Below are positions 8,656 to 17,660 of a DNA stretch of 32,016 bases, in pieces (positions within the stretch are counted from its first letter, which is position 1; each line of letters starts with the position of its first letter). The notes beneath the pieces are model-generated. The model did no database searches, was not told the DNA's origin, and was given only the letters and a program-made list of their open reading frames with translations. The position numbers were made by a program, and so were the translations under genes. The DNA is taken from NCBI GenBank assembly GCA_009602735.1, contig WELA01010748.1, positions 56,488 to 88,503 of the forward strand, in the 5' to 3' direction. The DNA is from Mesotaenium endlicherianum (taxonomy: Eukaryota; Streptophyta; Zygnematophyceae; Zygnematales; Mesotaeniaceae).

Positions 8656-11600
8656 ATGTTGGACCTTAATAGTGTTCCAGACGAGTACGAAGAGAATGTA
8701 CCGCAAAAACCACTTCAACAGGTAACATCTCCCGCATCTGTGGAGCTTCAAGAGCATGACCACAGCAGCTCCCTCCACGCCGGCCCTCTGAATCTAAATT
8801 TTCCTTCCACAAAGCAACCGGTCACGCTACCTTTGGCCATCCAGTTAAAAGGAGATGCTGGCCCTTTAGAAGGACGAGAAGAGGACGGGGAGAAGTTAAC
8901 AGCTGTTGGCGTAGCTGTTGGAACCTCCATCGCGTTTGGAGAGTCTGATGGCCTGAAACTTGGTGAAGGTACACATAGCTTTTCCTTGCTCTTTATGAGA
9001 AAGTGGATGAAGCTTAATCTAGCTCGTTGATAAACTGTTTACAACCTTCTGGTGCTTTGAAGACTATACTTTGTGAAGACGCTTCTTGCGCCTCCCTATA
9101 CTCTTCTTCTCTGGGCTCTGTAAGCGACTGCTACTAAGCATTGTAAAGTTTGACGAGTCCGCAGAAGGCCGTGCACCTGCAGCATATGCGGATAGTCCGG
9201 AGGAGCTCTCTGTAGAACTTCTGGAGTAGGACAGTGGTGAATAGGAAAGTCCTGCAACCCCCTGTAGCCCTCACGAATGCTCGCCTTGTGTCCCTTTGTG
9301 ATGACACTGGGGTAAATTCCATGAAATATGACAGTCAATATATTTGTCCAAACAGTTGTGTTTGAAAAGGTCTTTGTCTTTGATGCACGCTTGTGATATT
9401 CTCCGTAGGTACATACTCATACTATAACCCAGAAGTCCCTTGCCCATATGCGAGTTCTATTCACGCTTGGACATACTTTGATTTGCTATTTCAACTTGTG
9501 GCAACATCCACGCAGTGTATCGTGCGTACAGTGCATGACTGACTGTGCATGTGTGTGCTTGAGAAAAGTTCTTATTTGTCTGCACAGTAGCTAAGCATTT
9601 TCAAAGTTACGCGTGCTCTAAGTATGTATATCTTCACAGACTAGAAGCATCAGGTCGAGTTCTCGCATGTGCAAAGTGTATATCCGCGCAAAGTACAGGT
9701 GTATGTCAAGCATGTGCTACATGCTTGTGCTACATGCATGCACGTGGTAGATACATCTGTGCTATATTCATGTATGTATTTACTACTTGCATGCAGGTAC
9801 ACAAGTACACAGCATGTGTCTGCTAGCGAGTGTGATACTTTTGATCTTCATCTTTTAATTTTTGGGTGCTGCTGCACTCTTACGACCCGGCAGGCTCTTG
9901 TTCCGTGTGCTGCTGCACTCTTACGACCCGGCAGGCTCTTGTTCCGTGTGCTGCTGCACTCTTACGACCCGGCAGGCTCTTGTTCCGTGTGCTGCTGCAC
10001 TCTTACGACCCGGCAGGCTCTTGTTCCGTGTGCTGCTGCACTCTTACGACCCGGCAGGCTCTTGTTCCGTGTGCTGCTGCACTCTTACGACCCGGCAGGC
10101 TCTTGTTCCGTGTGCTGCTGCACTCTTACGACCCGGCAGGCTCTTGTTCCGTGTGCTGCTGCACTCTTACGACCCGGCAGGCTCTTGTTCCGTGTGCTGC
10201 TGCACTCTTACGACCCGGCAGGCTCTTGTTCCGTGTGCTGCTGCACTCTTACGACCCGGCAGGCTCTTGTTCCGTGTGCTGCTGCACTCTTACGACCCGG
10301 CAGGCTCTTGTTCCGTGTGCTGCTGCACTCTTACGACCCGGCAGGCTCTTGTTCCGTGTGCTGCTGCACTCTTACGACCCGGCAGGCTCTTGTTCCGTGT
10401 GCTGCTGCACTCTTACGACCCGGCAGGCTCTTGTTCCGTGTGCTGCTGCACTCTTACGACCCGGCAGGCTCTTGTTCCGTGTGCTGCTGCACTCTTACGA
10501 CCCGGCAGGCTCTTGTTCCGTGTGCTGCTGCACTCTTACGACCCGGCAGGCTCTTGTTCCGTGTGCTGCTGCACTCTTACGACCCGGCAGGCTCTTGTTC
10601 CGTGTGCTGCTGCACTCTTACGACCCGGCAGGCTCTTGTTCCGTGTGCTGCTGCACTCTTACGACCCGGCAGGCTCTTGTTCTGTGTGCTGCTGCACTCT
10701 TCTGACCTGGCAGGCTCGAGAGAAAATGGACTTTCCTCAGCAAGGGAGGGTGAACCCGAAGCTGTCAAGCTAGTGGAAGACGGCGACGGGGTGTCGGCTG
10801 AGATAAGGGTGCAGGAGGGTGAGGCTCTGGAAGCTCGGCCATGGCTGCTCTCCCGCCAGTGCTCCCTCTTCCTGCACCACGAATACGGTGTGCGCCCCTT
10901 GGCCCGTTCTTCCTCCCTCCTGTTCCACTGCCTGCTTGATGTATTCTTGGCTCAGTTGGTTCTTCCTCGCTCCTTTTGCTGCATGTGCTTTTTTGCATCA
11001 CCCCCCCCNTTCCACGCTTCATTTGAATTCTTCGCACACGGTTGCAAGAACTCTCCGTCACAATATTTTGGATCCTTCTTGCTCTGTGGCAACTCCGCTC
11101 CCCCTCACTCCCTCCCTCCTTCCCTCCTATATCTACCTATCTTTTCCCCTCCCTCTTCTCTCCCTCTTCCTCTCTACCTCCCTCCCTCTCTCTCCCCCTC
11201 CTGCTCTTGCTCCCTCTCCTCCTCTACCTTTCTCCCTCTTTCTCCTTTCTCTGTTTTGCTCCCTCTATTCCTCTCCCCCTCTCTCTGCCCCTTCCTCTCC
11301 CCCTTCCCCCTCGCCTCCCTCTTGCTCTCCTTCTCCCGTTTCCTCCTCTTCCTCTCCCGCTTCCGTCCCTCCTCCTGTGGTGGCTCCCACAATGTCAACA
11401 CTCATTTCCTCACTTCAACTTCATCCAGGTTTGAAAGGATCACCGGTGCACCAGCAGCCCCCGCCACTCTGTCTGATGCGCGCCACGCGCTGCCACCCCT
11501 AAGAAGGCTGACACTTCTCTTCCTGCATCTCTGTGCTTCTTCTGGCTGCCAGGTGTGAGCATCTTGGTCCACGAGAGCCCTCCCGCTGCCAGTCCCCAGC

Positions 11601-12691
11601 CTCAAGGTACTGCTCAAAGGAAGCCCGCTATGTTTGACCTCCTCTGAGTTGCTTCGACTGGCTTTGACCGGCTTTGACTTGCTTTGGCTGGTTCTTTGAC
11701 TGTTTCTTCGACTGCAATGTGGCCTCCTCTCTGCCTTCTCCCAGAGCAGCCTTCCTCCCCCCCCNNNNNNNNNNNNNNNNNNNNNNNNNNNNNNNNNNNN
11801 NNNNNNNNNNNNNNNNNNNNNNNNNNNNNNNNNNNNNNNNNNNNNNNNNNNNNNNNNNNNNNNNNNNNNNNNNNNNNNNNNNNNNNNNNNNNNNNNNNNN
11901 NNNNNNNNNNNNNNNNNNNNNNNNNNNNNNNNNNNNNNNNNNNNNNNNNNNNNNNNNNNNNNNNNNNNNNNNNNNNNNNNNNNNNNNNNNNNNNNNNNNN
12001 NNNNNNNNNNNNNNNNNNNNNNNNNNNNNNNNNNNNNNNNNNNNNNNNNNNNNNNNNNNNNNNNNNNNNNNNNNNNNNNNNNNNNNNNNNNNNNNNNNNN
12101 NNNNNNNNNNNNNNNNNNNNNNNNNNNNNNNNNNNNNNNNNNNNNNNNNNNNNNNNNNNNNNNNNNNNNNNNNNNNNNNNNNNNNNNNNNNNNNNNNNNN
12201 NNNNNNNNNNNNNNNNNNNNNNNNNNNNNNNNNNNNNNNNNNNNNNNNNNNNNNNNNNNNNNNNNNNNNNNNNNNNNNNNNNNNNNNNNNNNNNNNNNNN
12301 NNNNNNNNNNNNNNNNNNNNNNNNNNNNNNNNNNNNNNNNNNNNNNNNNNNNNNNNNNNNNNNNNNNNNNNNNNNNNNNNNNGGGGGGGGGGGGGCGGGA
12401 GTGTGCGGCGATGGGAGAGAGGGAGAGGCGGGGGCGACCTTGACATCCACAGTTGACTGCCCACTATTTGCGACGGCTGTGCTCGTAAAGCTGGGAGATG
12501 CATACCCACCCGTGCATGCACGATGCTCGCGCACTTCCCTGCATTCTTTGGTTTCTTCTCCAAATCCAGAGAAACGACAAACGTCAGTCACAGATGCGGG
12601 TCCTTCCTCCCCTGCGTTCTTTCTTGGGGCACAGTCTAGTGAGGAGGTCTTGGTCTCAAACGGCGGGGAGGAGGGAGCCAATGTTTCTCAG
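8656..12691 (+). CDS. Proposed 5' exons of the multi-RRM protein gene, with EAR-like motifs
   Basis: Four segments can be chained with matching intron phase: 8656-8968 (starts ATG, ends phase 1 at GTACAC), 10714-10818 (acceptor CTGACCTGGCAG, donor GTGAGG), 11553-11606 (acceptor GGCTGCCAG, donor GTACTG) and 12570-12691 (acceptor CAAATCCAG, donor GTGCTC). The first exon begins MLDLNSVPDEYEEN and later has LNLNFP; both resemble the LxLxL/DLNxxP EAR repression motif that binds TOPLESS co-repressors in plants. The other segments are acidic or Ser/Pro-rich without a known fold (for example AVKLVEDGDGVSAEIRVQEG). The chain rests on splice signals and phase only. The gap at 11765-12382 could hide another exon, and the first exon might belong to a separate gene. 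Confidence 0.4.
8969..9863. other. Proposed intron of the multi-RRM gene, left of the minisatellite
   Basis: Non-coding by eye. Open frames are short on both strands and match nothing recognised. TG/AT-rich words such as CATGTGCTACATGC recur near 9710-9800. Confidence 0.35.
9864..10714 (+). repeat. 41-bp minisatellite, about 20.7 near-identical copies
   Basis: The unit begins GTGTGCTGCTGCACTCTTAC and ends CAGGCTCTTGTTCC. Unit starts fall at 9864 plus multiples of 41, up to a truncated, diverged last copy at 10684. The first 20 copies look almost identical, which points to recent expansion or homogenisation. Because 41 is not a multiple of three and the unit has no stop in any plus frame, all three plus frames stay open through the array, creating long artefactual reading frames. 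The last copy has TTCTGACCTGGCAG, a branch-point-like and acceptor-like end that abuts the proposed exon at 10714. Confidence 0.95.
11090..11375 (+). repeat. CCTCTCTCC-type polypyrimidine tract
   Basis: Almost uninterrupted C and T on the plus strand, in a proposed intron of the multi-RRM gene. The minus strand shows Arg/Glu/Lys-rich open frames only because of the simple sequence. A single N occurs at 11009. Confidence 0.7.
11765..12382. other. Assembly gap (618 N) between a C-run and a G-run
   Basis: The left edge ends in CTTCCTCCCCCCCC and the right edge starts with 13 G followed by CGGG. No content can be inferred; reading frames spanning the gap are meaningless. Confidence 0.98.
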
Positions 12692-13070
12692 GTGCTCTCT
12701 CTCCCCGGCATGGTGGTGGGTTCATCCTACCTAGCAGGCGAGTAGTTGCGCGACTCCGCATCACCTCCCAGGATTATAGCAGGTGTGAAGACAAAAGCAA
12801 CAGAAGAAGAAAAAACGACGGCGACCATGAGTGTATCACATCAGAGAACCTGAGGGCGGGCTGAGGAGGGAGAAGAATTGGAACTGCAGAGTACAGAATA
12901 TACGACAGAATTGCGTGCGGAGTTGACGGCAGCAGGAACCACAGAATGGACTACCAAAGAAGATACTGGCCTTTCTTTGACGCCTGTTGCTGCCCTGGCT
13001 TGCGCTGTAAGAGGACGCCTTTGATGTAGGGGCAGGAGACATTTCAACCCCTCTTCTCCTCTCGCTCAAG

Positions 13071-16000
13071 TGTGGCCAACGAAACCCGTCCACGCGCCAC
13101 CTGTCACTGCGTGCAGGCCCCCTGCGCATTGTGCTGCGAGCGGAGACGTCGGCGCGGATCGCGCTGGCTGATGCCAGATGGCTTGTCGGGAACGCGGCAG
13201 ACCGGCTGCACTCCGTCATCGCACATGGCGCGCTGACCAGGCGTGTCGTCTATGAGGGCCCGAGCGCCACATCAGCACGCGGCGTCCCTCGTGCTGCAGA
13301 TGTGATTGCACGCCTGCAGGGCGAGCACACTGCCAACGCCCTTGCCGATATCGAGCGGGCGACAGGTGTCCTGGTCAGGCTGAGCCTCCTGGCGGCGCCC
13401 TCCAGCGACCTCCCCTGCTCCAGCCTTCACTCGAACCCTGACCCCAACTTTAATCAGCCGCCAACAAACAAGGCGGGCGGCGGCAAATTTCTAGTCGACG
13501 TCGCAGGCGCCCCGCCGCCTGGCGGAGGGAACGTCGTCGTCACGCTGACAGGTGTCCAGCTGGGGCGGCTTCTTGAGGCCGAGGAGGCTGTTGAGAGGCT
13601 TTTTGCAGCCATGGCAGCGGACGAGCAGCAGGTCAAGGAGCAAGACCGGATGATGAGTGGATCTGGTGCAGTGACAGCTGGCAGGGCCCAGGGGGGCGAA
13701 AAGAAGCCTGTCAAAGTGAAGGACAGGATGTTTTCCCAAGGGGAGGCCTCGGACGTGACACCTGGCAGCTCTCCTGGCGCCGACATCACCACGTCGAACG
13801 CGTCTCACGCCGAGGCATCCAAAGACTTCCGCAGCACTGCCGCCTCCTTGCTCGCTGCGCCACCTGTTGTAACTCCGCCACCAGTTGTGTCGCCGTCGCT
13901 GCCTTTCAAGCGTGGGCCGACGGAGAGCCATTTGTCCTCCTCTCCTGAGCCATCTAAGCGCGCCAGGCGGGATCCGACAATTGATGCGCGTGAGATGGAT
14001 CAGGTGACGAAGCGAGAGTTACACGCACAGGTGTCAGGAGGGGGGCCAGTTGTTGACAGGCCTGGTTCCAGGGGAGCAACGCCAGGTGACAGAGGGGGAG
14101 GATCTGGTGCAGCGAGAGAGGCCCCAGCAGTGCCACGTGGCGAGCTGAAAGGTGATGAGATTATGGAAGACGCCTTTGAGACCCACTGGGATTTGTCTGA
14201 GGTTGTCGGGGCCGCCAGCAAGGCGGGACAGGGTGGGCTCAAAACTGCAACAGCTGGCGCTGACATGGAGCCCCTGACAGGTGGGGAGAGGGCAGGGCCA
14301 GAGGCGGGAGCTAAAGTGGCGGCAGCGGCGGTGCATGTGCCGGAGGTGCGAAAGGTGCAGGTGGTCCCCACCACGCAGCTGCTGCTCGTCAGCAATCTCA
14401 GAGCCCTGTTGCCGCCCCCCCCGCCAGGTGGGACCCGCCTGCCGCTGCTGTTGTCGCCCTCGCCGTCGCCAGTTGATACCACGGCAGCAGCGGCAACGGC
14501 AGCAGCAACAGTGGCAGCGGCAACGGCAGCAGCGGCGGCATCGGCGGCAGCACAGGTGGCGCGTGTGAGGCGCGTTTTTGACGAGGTGCGTAGCCTGCGG
14601 CTGGAGGTCCCCGAGGAGATTGCGATGGTGGAGGACGCGCTACCACTTGGCGACAGCCTGATGCTCGTGGAGCTGGGCCACACCCTGCTGGTGGGCGCTT
14701 GCTTGGAGCTCTACAGGGAGGATCCCGCGCTTTTTCAAGGGCTCGTGCTGGAGCTAGGTCCAGGCAACGCCGGCCGGGCGGCGCCACCCGTCGCTGGCCC
14801 ACTGCCATCTGGCAGCAGCGGGCCAGGCCTGACGCTGGCGGGCCTGCCGCCTGGCAGCACGGCCAAGAGCGTGTACGCCGCCCTCCACCTGGCACTCCTG
14901 GGCGGCGCCCCGGCGGCACAGGTGACGCAATCAGAGGCGGCGTGCGGCGGGCGGCTGGTCTCTGACGTGCACATGCTGGATGCGGGTGCGGGCCGCAAGG
15001 GCAAGGGCAAGGGTGAGGGAGAGGCTGTTGCATATTTTTCAACACCCGAGCTTCGTGACACTTTTCTGATGCTGTGTGAATCGAACCCTGCAGCCTTCTT
15101 CGGCTGCAAGGTGACAGCTGGCAGCTCCCTGGAAGCTCGTGCTCCTGCTCCAATGCCTGAGCAGGCAGACGCTGGCGATCCGCTCCCGGCCACTGAGGAG
15201 GTACCGAAGGGCCACTTGTCTCCTGCTGCGTCCCCCAAAGTTTTCTCACCATCCAACAGGCATGCCAGCCGCAGTAGCGCTGCCAGCAAGACTACCCCAG
15301 AATCTCAGGCAGCATCAACAGCAACAGCTGCTCCCATCGCAGGCAACTGGCATGCCAATCACAGCAGCGCTGCCAGTGAGGCTGCCCCAGATTCTCGGGC
15401 AGCAGCAGCAGCAGCAGGAGCAGGAGCAGCAGGAGCCCGTGGAGCTTATGGAGGCACCAAAAGTTATAATGCTGGGGAAAATGCGGCCGCTGCGGGGGAG
15501 TCTGCTGCGGTGGGGGGAAAATCGCAGCCTGCTCTGCGGCCAGAGGACGTTGGCGCAGAGAGGACTGGTGAGGGCAGCGTACGCGCGACGGGCCGAGAAA
15601 AGAAGGGGCGTGGTGGCAGCCCGCGAGCTCCCCGTGTCTCTGATGACGCCGTTCCGGGGCATGGCAGCGGCGGCAGCAGCAGGCGGGAGGCTGAAAGCTG
15701 GCGGGAGCACAGAGGGGAGCATGCCAGGAGGAGAGAGGAGGAAGTCAGGGGCGTCGTGAGGGACAAGGAGAGGGTGGGGGAGGAGCGGGAGAGGCCGGAC
15801 CGGAAGGCGGGAGAGGGAGTGAGGGAGCGGGTGAAGAAGAGGGCGGGGTCCAAGTGGAAGTATAAGGGGAAGGAGGAGAGCAGCAAGGAGCATGGCAAGG
15901 AGCGGGAGCGGGAGAAAGGTAGGGAGCGGGAGATTGAGAGGGAGCGGGAGAGGGAGAGAGAGAGGGAGAGGGACACGGACAGGGACCGGGAGAGGGACCG

Positions 16001-17660
16001 AGAGAGGGACCGGGAGGGGGACCGGAGAAGGGAGAGGGATAAGGAGAGGATGGGGAAGAAGGGGGCTGCGCAGGAGGAGACAAACGACGGGAGGGCGAGG
16101 CCGCCATCTCATCCTGTCGCGGTGCAGGCTCGGTGGAACGGCCTCGCGGCTGCAGATGGGGTAGGCAGCGCCCCTCCGTCGTTGATGCAAGGGCCGCCGC
16201 CGTTGTCGCAGCCGCCGGCGGCGCCGACGTGGACAAGGATGCCGATGCCAGCCCTCACAATGCCACTGCCACGCGACGTGGCGGCGACGCCGCCCAACTC
16301 GGCCCCGCCTGACTCAATGGCACCAGCGCCAGGCAAGACGACGGCGGCGGCACCGAGCATGCGGTTGCTGCTGCCAGAGACTTCGACTGCAACGACGACG
16401 ACGACGTCAACGCCCGGCATAGCGACAGCGACGGCGACGACAACGATGGCGGCGACGCCTAGGAGCGTGTCGCTGCTGCCGCCGGACTCGACGCTCTTCC
16501 TGCCGCACCTGCGGGACGAGGACGAGCGCACGCTGCGGGAGCTCCTGGAGGGCGTGATCCGGCAGAATGCTGGGCGGCGCGAGCTGGCGGCGCTTGAGCA
16601 GCATGGCCGCCCGCTGGTTGCCGAGGTGCAGCAGCGCGGCGGCGTGCGGGGCTTCATTTTCGTCGAGCTCGGCTCCGATAGCCTCGTGCCTATCGTGCTC
16701 GCGGCCTTCCGCGACGACCCCGCCGCGTTCCGCGCGCTGCAGGTCGCCCCCCACCGCAACTCCCGCTGGGCGCTGCACCCGCACCGGCTCGAGCGGCGGC
16801 GTTCCTCTGACGGCGGCGGGCGGCGCTCGTCCGACAGGCGGCGCTCCTGCGATGGCAATGGGCGGTCCTCAGATGGGCGGCTTTTTGACGACAGGGACGG
16901 GCATCGCTTGTCGCAGGGCCCCGTTTCGCCGCATCTGCCTGCTGCTGACTCAGACAGGCGGGGGAGGAGGGAGCACTACGGCGACAGGGGCGGCCTCGGG
17001 AAGGACGATGGCAGCGAGAGAGACGGCCGCGGCAGCATTGACGGCGGTAGCGGCAGCAGGGGAGGCGCAATAGACCATGCCTCAGCTCCCAACTCTGGCC
17101 ATGGCCATGGCCATAGCGAGCAGCAAAGGGGCGCCGCCCTCAACGATAGATTCTCCTCCTCCTCCTCTGCCACCGCCGCCGCTGCAAGAGCGGCACACTT
17201 GACGGCAACGGCGCCGTCTGAGCGGCACGTGGAGAGAGAGCGCAGCGTGTTCGTTTCGCGCATTCCTCCAGGCATGTCAGACGCGGCTCTGCAGGCGCTC
17301 ATAGACCGCATTCTGGCCGAGGAGACGGCAGCTGCAGCCGTCTCCCACGAGCTCAGGGGTGTGCAGGCGCCTTCCCCCGCTGGCAGCAACGGCGGCGGCT
17401 GTAGCGGCGGCGGCGGCAGTGGTGGCGGCGAGGGGGGGGTTGGGGGCCGGGGCGGGGCTGAGGGCAGGGGGGGAGCTTTGCCGGCGGCGGCGGGGGTAGT
17501 CACGCGAGTGGCGAGGCTGCAGCAGCAGGGGGGTGTCGCGTTTGTGGAGCTCAGCGGCACCGATTGCGTGAGGTGCCTCGTCCAGCTGTACCACAGCGGG
17601 CCCCTCGGCCGGCACAAGTTTGGCGGCATGAACGTGAACTGGGCCTTCTCGACGAGGTAG
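13071..17660 (+). CDS. Large last exon of a protein with four divergent RRM-like domains and an R/E/D-rich region
   Basis: The frame is open from 13011 to TAG at 17658-17660 with no suitable ATG near its start, so it is an internal 3' exon. It may start after CTCGCTCAAG (13071, phase 0) or GTGCAG (13117, phase 1). Numbering from 13131, residues 1-165 look KH-like (ALADIERATGVLVRLS, then VVVTLTGVQLGRLLEAEEAVERL). Four RRM-like domains follow at about 415-544, 565-664, 1120-1207 and 1371-1509. Each has an RNP2-like strand (LLLVSNL, LTLAGL, LFLPHL, VFVSRI), an RNP1-like strand (SLMLVEL, AVAYFS, RGFIFVEL, GVAFVEL) and a closing pattern such as EDPALFQGLVLEL. The wording recalls U2AF65-type RRMs. 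Residues about 857-980 are Arg/Glu/Asp-rich, as in splicing factors. Poly-Ala, Ser and Gly runs lie between and within domains. A nuclear RNA-processing role is inferred; no named orthologue is claimed. Confidence 0.7.
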   Translation, partial: CGQRNPSTRHLSLRAGPLRIVLRAETSARIALADARWLVGNAADRLHSVIAHGALTRRVVYEGPSATSARGVPRAADVIARLQGEHTANALADIERATGVLVRLSLLAAPSSDLPCSSLHSNPDPNFNQPPTNKAGGGKFLVDVAGAPPPGGGNVVVTLTGVQLGRLLEAEEAVERLFAAMAADEQQVKEQDRMMSGSGAVTAGRAQGGEKKPVKVKDRMFSQGEASDVTPGSSPGADITTSNASHAEASKDFRSTAASLLAAPPVVTPPPVVSPSLPFKRGPTESHLSSSPEPSKRARRDPTIDAREMDQVTKRELHAQVSGGGPVVDRPGSRGATPGDRGGGSGAAREAPAVPRGELKGDEIMEDAFETHWDLSEVVGAASKAGQGGLKTATAGADMEPLTGGERAGPEAGAKVAAAAVHVPEVRKVQVVPTTQLLLVSNLRALLPPPPPGGTRLPLLLSPSPSPVDTTAAAATAAATVAAATAAAAASAAAQVARVRRVFDEVRSLRLEVPEEIAMVEDALPLGDSLMLVELGHTLLVGACLELYREDPALFQGLVLELGPGNAGRAAPPVAGPLPSGSSGPGLTLAGLPPGSTAKSVYAALHLALLGGAPAAQVTQSEAACGGRLVSDVHMLDAGAGRKGKGKGEGEAVAYFSTPELRDTFLMLCESNPAAFFGCKVTAGSSLEARAPAPMPEQADAGDPLPATEEVPKGHLSPAASPKVFSPSNRHASRSSAASKTTPESQAASTATAAPIAGNWHANHSSAASEAAPDSRAAAAAAGAGAAGARGAYGGTKSYNAGENAAAAGESAAVGGKSQPALRPEDVGAERTGEGSVRATGREKKGRGGSPRAPRVSDDAVPGHGSGGSSRREAESWREHRGEHARRREEEVRGVVRDKERVGEERERPDRKAGEGVRERVKKRAGSKWKYKGKEESSKEHGKEREREKGREREIERERERERERERDTDRDRERDRERDREGDRRRERDKERMGKKGAAQEETNDGRARPPSHPVAVQARWNGLAAADGVGSAPPSLMQGPPPLSQPPAAPTWTRMPMPALTMPLPRDVAATPPNSAPPDSMAPAPGKTTAAAPSMRLLLPETSTATTTTTSTPGIATATATTTMAATPRSVSLLPPDSTLFLPHLRDEDERTLRELLEGVIRQNAGRRELAALEQHGRPLVAEVQQRGGVRGFIFVELGSDSLVPIVLAAFRDDPAAFRALQVAPHRNSRWALHPHRLERRRSSDGGGRRSSDRRRSCDGNGRSSDGRLFDDRDGHRLSQGPVSPHLPAADSDRRGRREHYGDRGGLGKDDGSERDGRGSIDGGSGSRGGAIDHASAPNSGHGHGHSEQQRGAALNDRFSSSSSATAAAARAAHLTATAPSERHVERERSVFVSRIPPGMSDAALQALIDRILAEETAAAAVSHELRGVQAPSPAGSNGGGCSGGGGSGGGEGGVGGRGGAEGRGGALPAAAGVVTRVARLQQQGGVAFVELSGTDCVRCLVQLYHSGPLGRHKFGGMNVNWAFSTR
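15900..16060 (+). repeat. GAGCGGGAGAGG-type purine repeat encoding the Arg/Glu/Asp stretch
   Basis: Within the large exon, hexamer-like GAGAGG/GAGCGG/GACCGG units encode alternating Arg-Glu and Arg-Asp. Slippage at such a repeat would change length in steps and is likely to vary between strains. Confidence 0.65.

Noticed and set aside
9864-10714. The regular repeat array considered as a CRISPR array
   Set aside because: There are no unique spacers: the units follow each other directly, and the genome is eukaryotic.
9669-11558. A 629-residue open frame containing Cys/Leu-rich 41-residue repeats
   Set aside because: It comes from a 41-bp minisatellite with no stop in any plus frame; all three frames are open there and none resembles a protein. 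It also runs on through a polypyrimidine tract.
11614-12745. Several long open frames across 11765-12382 on both strands
   Set aside because: They read through a run of N, so their length is meaningless.
15315-16236. Long Pro/Ser/Leu-rich minus-strand frames opposite the multi-RRM exon
   Set aside because: They are the shadow of the purine-rich coding repeat on the plus strand and resemble no protein.
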